64,000 nucleotides of DNA from Gottfriedia acidiceleris (GCF_023115465.1 NZ_CP096034.1:1302001-1366000); one strand, 5' to 3'; positions 45,529 through 53,073 are shown, counted from the first letter of the stretch. The notes: generated by a model from the letters alone, not told the origin. Translations and numbers: made by a program.

Positions 45529-46071
45529 TTATTTTCTTTGCTTAAGTAAATCTCTAATCTCAGCTAATTGATTTTCTATATTGGTTAGACGACTTTGCAT
45601 GTCACCAATCTCTTGTTCGGCTTTATAATTTATTGCGAAATCGATAACGGATTCATGCTTATCGCGTGCTGCTTGACGGTTTTGACTCATCATAATGATT
45701 GGTGCTTGAAATGCTGCAATAAATGATAGACATAAGTTCAACAAGATAAAAGGAGCAGAGTCAAAATGAAAAGCTTTTGTGAATGATAAGCTATTCCAAA
45801 TCATCCAGGCAGCAAGTGTACAACTAAACCAAATAATAAATTTCCAGCTACCACCAAATTGCGCAATTTTATCTGCGATTCTATCAGATAATTTTGTTTT
45901 TTGAGTATAATCACTATCTAAATGATTTAGAATTTCTGACTCATAACGATCCACAAGTCGGTCAATTCGTGATAAATTTTCTTGGTTTAAATCAATATCA
46001 AACCCTTGGATTTTTTTTGGTTTCTCAGCTTGTTTTTTAAAGTTAATTTGCTTCCAAATGTTGTGTACCAT
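45529..46071 (-). CDS. DUF1003 membrane protein
   Basis: A 180-residue protein. DUF1003 covers about residues 50-165: LSDRIADKIAQFGGSWKFIIWFSCTLAAWMIWN, then FDSAPFILLNLCLSFIAAFQAPIIMMSQNRQAARD. It has two transmembrane helices and a C-terminal coiled coil (AEQEIGDMQSRLTNIENQLAEIRDLL). ATG 46071 is chosen because GAGGAGG lies eight bases before it. That ribosome site is itself paired in a hairpin, and a large structured leader precedes it, so expression is probably controlled at translation. Function of DUF1003 is not established. Confidence 0.88.
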   Translation of the reverse strand: MVHNIWKQINFKKQAEKPKKIQGFDIDLNQENLSRIDRLVDRYESEILNHLDSDYTQKTKLSDRIADKIAQFGGSWKFIIWFSCTLAAWMIWNSLSFTKAFHFDSAPFILLNLCLSFIAAFQAPIIMMSQNRQAARDKHESVIDFAINYKAEQEIGDMQSRLTNIENQLAEIRDLLKQRK

Positions 46072-46077
46072 ATTTCC

Positions 46078-46235
46078 AACCTCCTCTTTTCTAGAGGAAG
46101 CCTTCAAAAGCTTATAAAAGTTGGACTACATTTTTATGATGTAATCCTCCTAGGATATTCAATTGTATGACTTCCTCTGATATAGTCGGTAAATTATCCG
46201 ACTCACCTATACTGGGACTACCCATAAAAATGTTC
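46078..46235 (-). promoter_or_regulatory. Structured 5' leader of the DUF1003 gene, candidate cis-regulatory RNA
   Basis: In the minus-strand transcript, ACATTTTTATG (46233-46223) pairs perfectly over 11 bases with CATAAAAATGT (46138-46128) and closes a roughly 84-base internal domain. Inside are smaller hairpins (GTCGG/CCGAC and ATCCT/AGGAT). GTAGTCC occurs on both sides. Downstream, TCCTCT (46098-46093) can pair with AGAGGA (46087-46082) of the ribosome site. No named riboswitch family was recognised; M-box was considered and not matched. Confidence 0.5.
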
Positions 46236-46411
46236 CACCTCACTTTTTTCGTATAAATAATACCTTTACTATTATATGATGACTTATCCGATAGGACTAT
46301 ACTATTTTCAAATAATTTATTATTTTTCTTATGTATAATTCATATTAAGTCGCGTCTGCGATTAGAGAATTTGTTGAGCTATTTCGTTGAGTAGTCTCAT
46401 GAGATTTTAGT

Positions 46412-47518
46412 CTATTTTGCCGAAATCTTCACAATTTTTAAGCTTGATACTTGATGATTAAAATTGCCTAAATCATTTACATCATCTGTAAGAAGAATCG
46501 TGGCTCCTTTATAATTTGCATCGGAAAATAAAGTGACTTGATAGCCCGGTGCAATATGTATAGAAGAAATGGTATCATTGCCAATACCTTTTACAAGCTG
46601 ATCGTAATCATAATTACCTGATCCTAATTTTTCTGATGCACCGCTAAAAGCATTTTCCTTATATACCGTCACAGGCGTTTCTACACCGTTTACGCGAAAA
46701 AACAGATCTATGAATCCAGCAGTCTCTCGTTCTGCTTGATTTAACTGAACAAGAGTCGGAGTTTTTACCTCGTTCTTCCACATGGTAGAATAATAATTAC
46801 TGTAAGCTGCTTGCCAGAAGTAATTAATGATCGTATCATTCCAAACTTGAGGTAAAACGGATTTTGCTTGTACCGCAGCTTGATGAATCCATGCTTCCGG
46901 ATCAGTTGAAGCGATCCAATTATATAAACCTGAATCTGGCACCGTCATTTGACTTTGAATACTTTCCGCATAATTTTCAAACTTCGAATGATAGCCCGGT
47001 GCGTTATGATCTAGATTGGAAATATTTGAAGCATGTAGAGGCTGTGTTACATCTGTAAAATAGTGCAAAGATACTCCTAAGTAGTAGAATGCATTGTTAA
47101 AATCGCCTTTTTTATAGTAATCCGATGCTAGATTAAAATACTTCGCTCCTGATTGACGAGCTGTTGGATAAGAAGCCCCCGTATAATTTGTTTGTGTGCC
47201 TGGATCATAAAAGTGAGACATAAATGTACCCGTATCATAAAAAGGATTAATATGATCCGCATCGTATAAGCCCTGTTCCCAACGATCGCGAAACTGATTA
47301 AGCAATGTGGTAGGCTTGTTGATTGCAGGATTCGTATTATCGGCTATAAGCTTGACACTGCCATTTACGATAAAATGATGTGTACTATGATCTTGATTGT
47401 GAACATCCTCGTCAGACCATGCGAATGCTTTCTGATCATTGCTGAATAAGGAAGTGATTGCAAGTGCACTTCCAGCAACTAATGTTAATAGCTTTTTTGA
47501 TTGAATACGTTTTTTCAT
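46412..47518 (-). CDS. Secreted zinc-dependent phospholipase C fused to a beta/gamma-crystallin-like domain
   Basis: A 368-residue exoenzyme. A signal peptide ends in AFA, and the mature protein starts WSDEDVHNQDHSTHHFIV, where the new N-terminal Trp is a zinc ligand in Bacillus cereus phospholipase C. Other ligand regions are seen: DADHINPFYD, SHFYDP, YYLGVSLHYFTDVTQPLHASN and HSKFENYAESIQ. The catalytic domain ends near residue 283. About 85 extra residues follow (VTVYKENAFSGASEKLG, VTLFSDANYKGATILL), which look like a beta/gamma-crystallin-type domain absent from the B. cereus enzyme. It is expected to cleave phosphatidylcholine or related lipids outside the cell. AAGAAGGTG precedes the ATG; no PlcR box was found. 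Confidence 0.93.
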   Translation of the reverse strand: MKKRIQSKKLLTLVAGSALAITSLFSNDQKAFAWSDEDVHNQDHSTHHFIVNGSVKLIADNTNPAINKPTTLLNQFRDRWEQGLYDADHINPFYDTGTFMSHFYDPGTQTNYTGASYPTARQSGAKYFNLASDYYKKGDFNNAFYYLGVSLHYFTDVTQPLHASNISNLDHNAPGYHSKFENYAESIQSQMTVPDSGLYNWIASTDPEAWIHQAAVQAKSVLPQVWNDTIINYFWQAAYSNYYSTMWKNEVKTPTLVQLNQAERETAGFIDLFFRVNGVETPVTVYKENAFSGASEKLGSGNYDYDQLVKGIGNDTISSIHIAPGYQVTLFSDANYKGATILLTDDVNDLGNFNHQVSSLKIVKISAK

Positions 47519-47788
47519 GAGACACCTTCTTTTTTTGTATTTTGTTGTATTACAAGCAACAATGTTTAAGTATAATCAGTTTTTGTTAACGAGATGTTTC
47601 TGTTATGTGAAAATTTGTTAAATTTTGGAAACTATTTACCGATTATAGAAGTACTTACTTCTACACAGTTTTTTAACAGAGCCAAATTTTTAAGATTTAA
47701 AATAGAAAAAGTACATAATCCTTTTTGTGTTCCATATTAATTTAAAGACCTGCAAATTCATTCGTGAATCTTTTCGGGGGTGAAAAAT

Positions 47789-48595
47789 ATGGAGATTAGT
47801 ACTAGTTCTAGAGTATCTCTATCAAAAAAAGTGTCCGAGGATGCAATGGTAGTAAACAACGAAATAAATGTATATGGGGTTTTTGATGGAGCTACACCAA
47901 TTACTCCATTTAAGAATGCTGATGGCATGAATGGTGCATATATTGCTTCAAATTTATTTAGTAAGTATTTTAAAAAACATTTTAGGGCTGAAATGACTTT
48001 ATCAGAAGGAATTATGCTAGCAAATAGAAGACTGATGGATGAAATGAAGTTAAATAATATAGATATAAATCGTCCAGAAGAACTGTGGTGTACATGTGTT
48101 GGTATTGTAAAAATCGATAAACTTAAAGTGTCATTTGCTCAACTTGGGGATTGTATGATTTTAGCAGAATACCATAATGGGGAAATTAAAATCCTGACTA
48201 AAGATACTGTGAAGGATATTAGTATAAGGGCAAAAATGCGACGGGAAAAGGAGCGAAAGCAAGGGCTGATTTTACCAGATGAATCATACTACCAGTCTAT
48301 TAAAAATCAACTAATATATAATCGAAGCATGGCTAATACAGTTGATGGTTATTCGGTTGCAAACGGAACCGAAGTAGTCGGAAACTACATTCAATTGGGA
48401 TCTATTGATACAAAAAAATTAAAGTCACTTTTACTAATCAGTGATGGTTTATTTCATCCGAAATTTGATTTGATCCATTCTTTTAAGTTAATTAAGGAGA
48501 TTGGTTTGGAAGAATATTCAAAACGATTAGAAAAGGAAGAGATGAAAAGTAAGATTCATTCAGATGATAAGACTGGGATAATGATTCGGTTTTAG
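47789..48595 (+). CDS. PP2C-type serine/threonine phosphatase-like protein
   Basis: A 268-residue protein. The PP2C metal-site motifs are present in order: a conserved Asp near residue 18 (SEDAMVV), VFDGAT (about 32-37), QLGDC (about 120), LLISDGLF (about 222) and DDKTGI near the C-terminus. This set would bind the two catalytic metal ions. ATG 47789 (MEISTSSR) is chosen with GGGGG about eight bases upstream; GTG 47780 is an alternative. No kinase partner is adjacent. A regulatory phosphatase role is inferred from family only. Confidence 0.82.
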   Translation: MEISTSSRVSLSKKVSEDAMVVNNEINVYGVFDGATPITPFKNADGMNGAYIASNLFSKYFKKHFRAEMTLSEGIMLANRRLMDEMKLNNIDINRPEELWCTCVGIVKIDKLKVSFAQLGDCMILAEYHNGEIKILTKDTVKDISIRAKMRREKERKQGLILPDESYYQSIKNQLIYNRSMANTVDGYSVANGTEVVGNYIQLGSIDTKKLKSLLLISDGLFHPKFDLIHSFKLIKEIGLEEYSKRLEKEEMKSKIHSDDKTGIMIRF

Positions 48596-48637
48596 ACTTT
48601 ATTTTTAATTTTTTAGTCAAATGTATCAAAGTAGCTC

Positions 48638-48668
48638 ATTAAGGTGTCCAAGTCGGCATCTTTTTTTG
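48638..48668 (+). terminator. Probable terminator of the PP2C gene
   Basis: AAGGTGTC and GGCATCTT form a stem with G-T pairs around a six-base loop, followed by a T run. Confidence 0.6.
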
Positions 48669-48781
48669 TTTTATTGTTATTTATTTTAAGGCTCTGTTAA
48701 AGTGGATTGCTGTTTTTTGGACAAAAGAATAAGACCACTATTAAATTAAATATATATAACTACAAATAAACGTTGAAATTA

Positions 48782-48830
48782 AAAGCCTGTATCGTCAATT
48801 ACCAAGTAATTTTCGATACAGGTTCTTTTT
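48782..48830. terminator. Strong hairpin in an otherwise empty interval
   Basis: AGCCTGTATCG pairs with CGATACAGGTT around a 17-base loop and is followed by CTTTTT. No gene lies between it and the PP2C terminator, so it may belong to an unannotated small RNA or a lost gene. Confidence 0.6.
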
Positions 48831-48870
48831 ATCTATTAACTTTGTTATGTTAAGACTTACATTTTTAATC

Positions 48871-48902
48871 CTTATGTAACAAAGCATGCGTTAGTTCAAT
48901 AA
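48871..48902 (-). repeat. AACTAACGCA palindrome, copy R1
   Basis: On the minus strand it reads TTATTGAACTAACGCATGC and continues TTTGTTACATAAG. It ends three bases from the stop of the 48906-49340 gene. Confidence 0.75.
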
Positions 48903-48905
48903 CGG

Positions 48906-49340
48906 TCAAACGTACCAAGCAGTTTCTGTGAATTCATTCCATTCCACTTTAAAACTTTTCGCATTAATTTTAATACTACAAAAATTATTTGTTTTCCAAT
49001 CTGTACCAAACATTTCATATATGTAATCTTCATTAACAGGATGTTGCTTTACTTCTAAAAATTCCATTTCATCCAGGTCAGTAAGATGGACCTCTTTTTC
49101 TTTATCATCATCTAAAAAGATTATTGCTTTACTATCTTCAACTTTATTGAAAGTAAGTCTACATTTATCTGTTGTTTTTGCTACTTTAAAAGGATTAAGA
49201 GGATGCTCATTAGATATATAAATAAACTCAAAATCAATAGTGACTATATCTTTTTCAATCTTTATTTCTTCGACGATACAATCGTGAAAATCCAAGAATT
49301 CAAAGTAATCGTTTGTTGTTTCGTATTTCCATGTGTTCAT
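48906..49340 (-). CDS. Hypothetical protein, possibly immunity-like
   Basis: A 144-residue acidic cytoplasmic protein, not recognised. It opens MNTWKYETTNDYFEFLDFHDCIVEEIKIE and has strand-rich, Asp/Glu-rich sequence throughout (IFLDDDKEKEVHLTDLDEMEF), ending EWNEFTETAWYV. Such small acidic proteins are common among orphan immunity genes, but no family could be named. AGGTAGGC is upstream. Palindrome R1 sits directly behind its stop codon and R2 22 bases before its start, so the gene fills one repeat-to-repeat unit. Confidence 0.75.
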   Translation of the reverse strand: MNTWKYETTNDYFEFLDFHDCIVEEIKIEKDIVTIDFEFIYISNEHPLNPFKVAKTTDKCRLTFNKVEDSKAIIFLDDDKEKEVHLTDLDEMEFLEVKQHPVNEDYIYEMFGTDWKTNNFCSIKINAKSFKVEWNEFTETAWYV

Positions 49341-49361
49341 AATTAGCCTACCTTTCTTACC

Positions 49362-49390
49362 AAACTAACGCACTGCGTTAGTTGCATAAG
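49362..49390 (-). repeat. AACTAACGCA palindrome, copy R2
   Basis: Nearly perfect inverted repeat AACTAACGCA-C-TGCGTTAGTT followed by GCATAAG. Both arms are intact, so it is one of the best-preserved copies. Confidence 0.85.
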
Positions 49391-49618
49391 GTATTCTATT
49401 AATTCACGTTTTTTCCAATTTTTGTAGAAAGTTCCTTTATATATTCTTTTTGTGAGTCAAACTTTGAATTTTATATATACAACTTTCATTCTTTTTTGAG
49501 CTTATTCAGGATAATCATAAAATGATAAAGAAGCGTTAAATGATGTCGTGGTTCAAACCGCCCCAGTGTCAATGGCGATTGTTAACGGCATCAGTAGGAA
49601 TAGTATAGTTTTTCATAA

Positions 49619-49795
49619 TTATTGTTTCTTTTTTTTAATAAATATATTAATCGCTAAATCAATAGTTAAAAAAAACATACCGATAATTAGTGAATATTTA
49701 AAAATACTAACTGTTGATATTTTAGTAACATACACTCCGTATAAAAGTAAAAAAAAGAAACCAATTATTGAAAATTTTTTTTGATTTTTTAGCAA
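49619..49795 (-). CDS. Small two-helix membrane protein
   Basis: A 58-residue frame: MLKNQKKFSIIGFFFLLYGVYV, then KISTVSIFKYSLIIGMFFLTIDLAINIF and the basic end IKKKKQ. Two membrane helices are evident. TTG start with AAGGAG eight bases upstream, which strongly supports translation. A longer frame on the opposite strand (49548-49784) has no ribosome site and is discarded. It lies alone between palindromes R2 and R3. Function unknown. Confidence 0.65.
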   Translation of the reverse strand: MLKNQKKFSIIGFFFLLLYGVYVTKISTVSIFKYSLIIGMFFLTIDLAINIFIKKKKQ

Positions 49796-49866
49796 AACTA
49801 TATCTCCTTAAAATTATTTAATTATAAACCTCCTCTAATTTTACCATAAAATACCATAATTCTTTA

Positions 49867-49895
49867 TTCAACTAATCTGCCATTTAGTGCAATAA
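49867..49895 (-). repeat. Palindrome variant with TGCCATTTA core, copy R3
   Basis: CAACTAATCTGCCATTTAGT then GCAATAA. It shares the outer arms ACTAA and TTAGT with the main repeat but has a different centre; the same centre recurs at R8 and, inverted, at R14 and R12. Confidence 0.65.
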
Positions 49896-49926
49896 AAAAC
49901 GACCGCCGAAGCAGTCGTCTTGTTAA
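49895..49926. terminator. Hairpin between R3 and R4
   Basis: AACGAC pairs with GTCGTC-type sequence across a GC-rich loop (CGCCGAAGCA), with A residues before and T residues after. It can serve as a weak terminator for either strand. Confidence 0.5.
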
Positions 49927-49952
49927 ACATAAGCATGCGTTAGTTTCATAAG
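49926..49952 (-). repeat. AACTAACGCA palindrome, copy R4, overlapping a stop codon
   Basis: The minus strand reads CTTATGAAACTAACGCATGC and continues TTATG. Its first bases contain the TGA stop of the DUF4304 gene, so gene and repeat physically overlap. Confidence 0.8.
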
Positions 49953-50356
49953 CTGGTAATCCAATTACGATCTGATAAATTTAATAGAATTAACATATTA
50001 GAAGCAACGTTCTCAAATTCTACTTCTGATTTTGCATTCTCAAATTCAAACCAAATACCTTCTCCATCTTTTGAGTTGGCTCCTAATCTAAATCGATCAT
50101 TAATATCATGAGCAGTAACTTTGTTAGGTGGAATATGTTCTCCCCAGTAAGTTGTTACGCCTTCTAATGAACAGCTCGTCAATTCAACCACAAATGAGCC
50201 ACCCCATCTGTTAAATTGAAAAGTAATTAAATCTATATTCATTTCGTTCATTCTTCTAAAGTGGGGTAAAGACCCTTTAAAACCATGTTCCCTTAAAAAA
50301 GGAATTACAATTTTTTTTAAAGCGTTATCCATCTTTTTCCTTTCAATAGATGCCAT
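49946..50356 (-). CDS. DUF4304 family protein
   Basis: A 136-residue protein. The family pattern is clear: MDNALKKIVIPFLREHGFKGSLPHFRRMNEMNIDLITFQFNRWGGSFVVELT, then GEHIPPNKVTAHDINDRFRLGA and the C-terminal WFEFEN. ATG 50356 is chosen because AAAGGAG lies six bases before it; an upstream TTG lacks such a site. DUF4304 genes are frequent in accessory regions and near polymorphic-toxin loci, so an immunity-type role is possible but unproven. The stop codon is inside palindrome R4. Confidence 0.85.
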   Translation of the reverse strand: MASIERKKMDNALKKIVIPFLREHGFKGSLPHFRRMNEMNIDLITFQFNRWGGSFVVELTSCSLEGVTTYWGEHIPPNKVTAHDINDRFRLGANSKDGEGIWFEFENAKSEVEFENVASNMLILLNLSDRNWITSL

Positions 50357-50390
50357 CTTGCTTCTCCTTTTAAAGTTTAGACTCTTATTC

Positions 50391-50424
50391 TTGTTCAACT
50401 ATCGCATTGCGTTAGTTGAATAGC
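50391..50424 (-). repeat. AACTAACGCA palindrome, copy R5
   Basis: On the minus strand it reads TATTCAACTAACGCAATGCG then ATAGTTGAACAA. It begins three bases after the stop of the 50428-50886 gene. Confidence 0.85.
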
Positions 50425-50427
50425 ATT

Positions 50428-50886
50428 TCAATAATTCTTTATATATTCTCCGTCAGATCTTATAGTTATTAAAGGGCATTCACTGTCATTTTCAATTGAT
50501 ATAGATACATCTTTATTTAGTAACCTTGCTAATTTATCCATAAACTCAAGGACTGCATTTACTTCTTTTATTGTAGTTATCTCTCTTGGACTTACATCAA
50601 GTTCAATCTCATCCTCACAACTGAAATGACAATTTATAATAATAGATTTGTAATTAATAGATAGTAATACTGCTTTTTCATTTTTTAACATAAATAATTC
50701 AGATATCGATGATGGGATCTGGTTTGTTTTTTCTCCATCAAAGCTTAGAGTTAAATTAGGCAAACTTTTAAAAAAGTTCATAAGAATATTCCAATCAGAT
50801 AAGTTGGTTTCTTTAATGAATAAATCTCTTAAACTCCCGTCATCATAAAAAACATTGATTAAAACCTCTTCAATATTATTAATCAC
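50428..50886 (-). CDS. Hypothetical protein, possibly immunity-like
   Basis: A 152-residue acidic protein with no recognised family. It opens MINNIEEVLINVFYDDGSLRDLFIKETNLSDWNILMNFFKSLP; the middle is strand-rich (AVLLSINYKSIIINCHFSCEDEIELDVSP). GTG start with AAGGACAGGG upstream. No signal peptide or membrane segment. It fills the interval between palindromes R5 and R6. Confidence 0.75.
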   Translation of the reverse strand: MINNIEEVLINVFYDDGSLRDLFIKETNLSDWNILMNFFKSLPNLTLSFDGEKTNQIPSSISELFMLKNEKAVLLSINYKSIIINCHFSCEDEIELDVSPREITTIKEVNAVLEFMDKLARLLNKDVSISIENDSECPLITIRSDGEYIKNY

Positions 50887-50935
50887 TTAGCCCTGTCCTT
50901 ATGATTCTTTGAAATTACCATATAAATTCTAATTC

Positions 50936-50972
50936 TACAAACGCATTGCATTAATTGCATTAGTTAATTCAA
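50936..50972 (-). repeat. Degenerate palindrome, copy R6
   Basis: Minus strand AATTAACTAATGCAATTAAT then GCAATGCGTTTG. The half AACTAA and the TGCGTT centre remain, but several positions differ and it looks like a decayed or merged copy. Confidence 0.55.
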
Positions 50973-51006
50973 TTGATTCTAGGAAAAATGGAAAAACATT
51001 CTAGAA

Positions 51007-51312
51007 TTAAAAACCATTGAAAATAAAATATAAGAACACCAAAATCAACGGTATAACAGGATGCATCCATTTTGAAATTTTCACATTAAACCTACCCAAA
51101 ATCCTCGTAATTAAGTTATCAAATAATATATAAAAATTTATTATCAAAAAATAGATTAATAACGTAAACCATACAGAATACTTTTGATGAAGCAATTCAA
51201 TACCAACAATAATAGAAGGTACAAAAATTATCCCTAACAGTAATTCAGCTAGGTCATACCGTCTAGGATTTTTTTTAGAAATCCACTTGCCATACTTCTT
51301 TAATAAAGACAT
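51007..51312 (-). CDS. Small membrane protein, unrecognised
   Basis: A 101-residue protein. Basic N-terminus MSLLKKYGKWISKKNPRRYDLAELL, then hydrophobic segments at about 24-40, 48-62 and 83-99. GAGGTGTTGGG lies before the ATG. Three membrane passes with the positive N-terminus inside are likely. It follows the 51345 gene by 32 bases on the same strand and may be co-transcribed with it. Confidence 0.75.
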   Translation of the reverse strand: MSLLKKYGKWISKKNPRRYDLAELLLGIIFVPSIIVGIELLHQKYSVWFTLLIYFLIINFYILFDNLITRILGRFNVKISKWMHPVIPLILVFLYFIFNGF

Positions 51313-51344
51313 TTTCCCAACACCTCAAATGTTCAACTACAACT

Positions 51345-51674
51345 CTAATAGATATTTGACCAATACCAATCGATATATGTTTTGTCGTCACATACTATAG
51401 CTTCCCAGCCTATCTTTTTAACAATATCTTCAATTTTTTCATCACGGGCCATAAATACCGTAATAAAAGTATCAAACACACTCATAAATGCAAAATCCAT
51501 ATTTTCATCTAATATTATTACCTCTTTTAAAGATAATTTACTGTTATCTAAAGACATAAGTTTTTCAATCTCTAAAGTACCACTTTCGTCCAATATCGGA
51601 TTAGAGAAGCTATAATATTTAGCTCCTTTAGATTCTAAAACTTTTTTTATGTCTTTAATTAATAATAGTGAAAT
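51345..51674 (-). CDS. Hypothetical protein with no AUG start
   Basis: The frame is open from 51674 to 51345 and encodes about 109 residues (SLLLIKDIKKVLESKGAKYYSFSNPILDESGTLEIEKLMSLDN..., ending DWYWSNIY). No ATG, GTG or TTG occurs before the TTG at 51593, which would lose 27 plausible residues. An ATT directly after the TAA of the upstream gene, with GAGG six bases before it, is a candidate rare start coupled to that stop. Alternatively the start codon is mutated. The shorter form (82 residues) cannot be excluded. Confidence 0.55.
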   Translation of the reverse strand: MSLLLIKDIKKVLESKGAKYYSFSNPILDESGTLEIEKLMSLDNSKLSLKEVIILDENMDFAFMSVFDTFITVFMARDEKIEDIVKKIGWEAIVCDDKTYIDWYWSNIY

Positions 51675-52034
51675 TTAATCCTCATCCGGATAAAAACAAT
51701 TTTGTTTTAAATTTGAGTTTAATTTCTGGGCTAAATATTCTCTTGCATATTGTTCCTTTAATGCACTAATTGATGTTTGTAATGCAATCGCTAATTCACT
51801 AAAATTGGTTAAATCACATTCTTGCATTATACTCATCCAACTAACTTGTTTACCAAGTTTTAAGATTTCTTCATCACTTGGATATATATGTTCAAACTCT
51901 TTATTTCTTTTATTCTTCTCCCAACCCAAAGGCATTTGGATAAAAGGGGGAAATAATATGGCTGCGGATTTAAAGCTATTTGGCAGTTGGTTTAATATAG
52001 GAGATTTGTCATCTAACCATATGTAATTTAACAT
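51675..52034 (-). CDS. Hypothetical protein, unrecognised
   Basis: A 119-residue soluble protein. N-terminal half MLNYIWLDDKSPILNQLPNSFKSAAILFPPFIQMPLGWE; C-terminal half helical (FSELAIALQTSISALKEQYAREYLAQKLNSNLKQN). AAAGGAG lies seven bases before the ATG. It heads a three-gene minus-strand unit (this gene, 51345, 51007) lying between palindromes R7 and R6. Function unknown. Confidence 0.75.
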   Translation of the reverse strand: MLNYIWLDDKSPILNQLPNSFKSAAILFPPFIQMPLGWEKNKRNKEFEHIYPSDEEILKLGKQVSWMSIMQECDLTNFSELAIALQTSISALKEQYAREYLAQKLNSNLKQNCFYPDED

Positions 52035-52115
52035 CTACAAACTCCTTTTCACTAATTTTTCACTACAAAATAGTGTACCTTAATTTTAAAGTTATATTTT
52101 GGATTGTAACCGAGA

Positions 52116-52139
52116 TTATGCAACTAACGCATGCGTTAG
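52116..52139 (-). repeat. AACTAACGCA palindrome, copy R7
   Basis: CTAACGCATGCGTTAG is a perfect 16-base palindrome here, with TTATGCAA before it. Confidence 0.85.
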
Positions 52140-52236
52140 CCATCCATGAATCCTCAGATTCACAACAGTGAATGGAAGTTTATATCGTACTCCCATGGTA
52201 GTTAAATAAGAATACCGATAAAACCTTCCAACCAAC

Positions 52237-52533
52237 TCAACCAATGAAGCCTCCAATAATAGCTCCTCCGATTACTCCTAAGCCAATGATTGGTAAATAG
52301 GCTTTTGTAATAAGTGCGTCTGGGATGCTAATTAACAACCCTATTAAAATTCCTTTTGTCCAACCATACATAGGAAGAACAGTTACTGATATTAAGAAAC
52401 CGATTGTAAAACGATTAATAAATGAACCAATTATAGCAATGCGTTTATCTTCAAATTTCATTGGGATCATTATTAGTACAGAAAATAAACCAAATAAAAG
52501 ACCAGAAATAATTCCTAAGAAAATACTGTTCAT
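52237..52533 (-). CDS. Conserved small membrane protein
   Basis: A 98-residue protein with about three or four hydrophobic segments and a GxxxG-rich pattern (GIISGLLFGLFSVLIMIPMKFEDKR, then GWTKGILIGLLISIPDALITKAYLPIIGLGVIGGAIIGGFIG). The pattern of two similar halves resembles conserved small membrane proteins of Bacillaceae without known function. AAAGGAT lies near the start. It is 24 bases after the DUF5655 gene and probably co-transcribed with it. Confidence 0.8.
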   Translation of the reverse strand: MNSIFLGIISGLLFGLFSVLIMIPMKFEDKRIAIIGSFINRFTIGFLISVTVLPMYGWTKGILIGLLISIPDALITKAYLPIIGLGVIGGAIIGGFIG

Positions 52534-52557
52534 TGGTAATAAGTATCCTTTCTCTAC

Positions 52558-52896
52558 CTAACCCATCAATAGATATGATTCTTTTAAAAGAACTAAAAAC
52601 CCTTGATTTAGGTCATCTACATTATGGAATCTAAAGTTATTGTGATATCTGTTTTTGGAAACTTGTTCGATTTTAGTAATCTTCTCGTGTTCAATTTGAT
52701 GATTTGTAACTAAATTAAAATCTAGCCATTTCTTTTTTGGATGAACTCCTCCAAAGGAAGATTTATTCAAAAGATGAATAGAAGTCTTTTTAAACTCAAT
52801 TTCAAATGGTCCTATTTCTTTCAATAAATCCAGTATTTTTGAATATATTTCATAAACATTAGATGCTTTATTTGAGAACAATTCATCTTTTGACAT
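52558..52896 (-). CDS. DUF5655 domain protein
   Basis: A 112-residue protein. The DUF5655 pattern spans most of the chain: EIYSKILDLLKEIGPFEIEFKKTSIHLLNKSSFGGVHPKKKWLDFNLVTNHQI. The domain occurs alone or attached to restriction-type proteins; here it is alone. ATG 52896 (MSKDELFSN) is preferred, with AGAAGG about ten bases upstream; a longer form from 52941 lacks a site. It lies between palindromes R8 and R7 with the following membrane protein. Confidence 0.82.
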   Translation of the reverse strand: MSKDELFSNKASNVYEIYSKILDLLKEIGPFEIEFKKTSIHLLNKSSFGGVHPKKKWLDFNLVTNHQIEHEKITKIEQVSKNRYHNNFRFHNVDDLNQGFLVLLKESYLLMG

Positions 52897-52976
52897 ATTG
52901 TGATCGCCTTCTTTCTCCCTAACAAAAGATTGTATTACCATTATTTTGCCTCTTATTAAATCATTTTACAATTAGC

Positions 52977-53010
52977 CTTATGCAAATAAACTGCCATTTA
53001 GCTGCATAAG
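52977..53010 (-). repeat. Palindrome variant with TGCCATTTA core, copy R8
   Basis: CTTATGCA and TGCATAAG are perfect eight-base outer arms around AATAAACTGCCATTTAGC. This copy shows that CTTATGCA...TGCATAAG belongs to the repeat. Confidence 0.8.
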
Positions 53011-53040
53011 AAAAACGATCCTTCGTTATTGAAGAATCGC
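53011..53040. terminator. Hairpin between R8 and R9
   Basis: CGATCCTTC and GAAGAATCG form a stem with one mismatch around GTTATT. It lies between two repeat copies, like the hairpin at 49895-49926 between R3 and R4. Confidence 0.5.
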
Positions 53041-53059
53041 ACTGCGTTAGTTACATAAG
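53035..53059 (-). repeat. AACTAACGCA palindrome, copy R9
   Basis: Minus strand CTTATGTAACTAACGCAGTG followed by CGATT. The conserved half is intact; the other half has been replaced by the adjacent hairpin. Confidence 0.8.
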
Positions 53060-53073
53060 TGGCTAATTGTTTT

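Noticed and set aside
46078-46235. M-box (magnesium) riboswitch
   Set aside because: An AGGTGAG-like stretch is present, but the remaining conserved M-box blocks could not be found by eye.
46412-47787. PlcR box upstream of the phospholipase gene
   Set aside because: No TATGNAAN4TNCATA-type site was found in the 270-base upstream region.
49548-49784. 78-residue plus-strand frame
   Set aside because: No ribosome site. The opposite strand has a better membrane protein (49619-49795) with AAGGAG and a TTG start.
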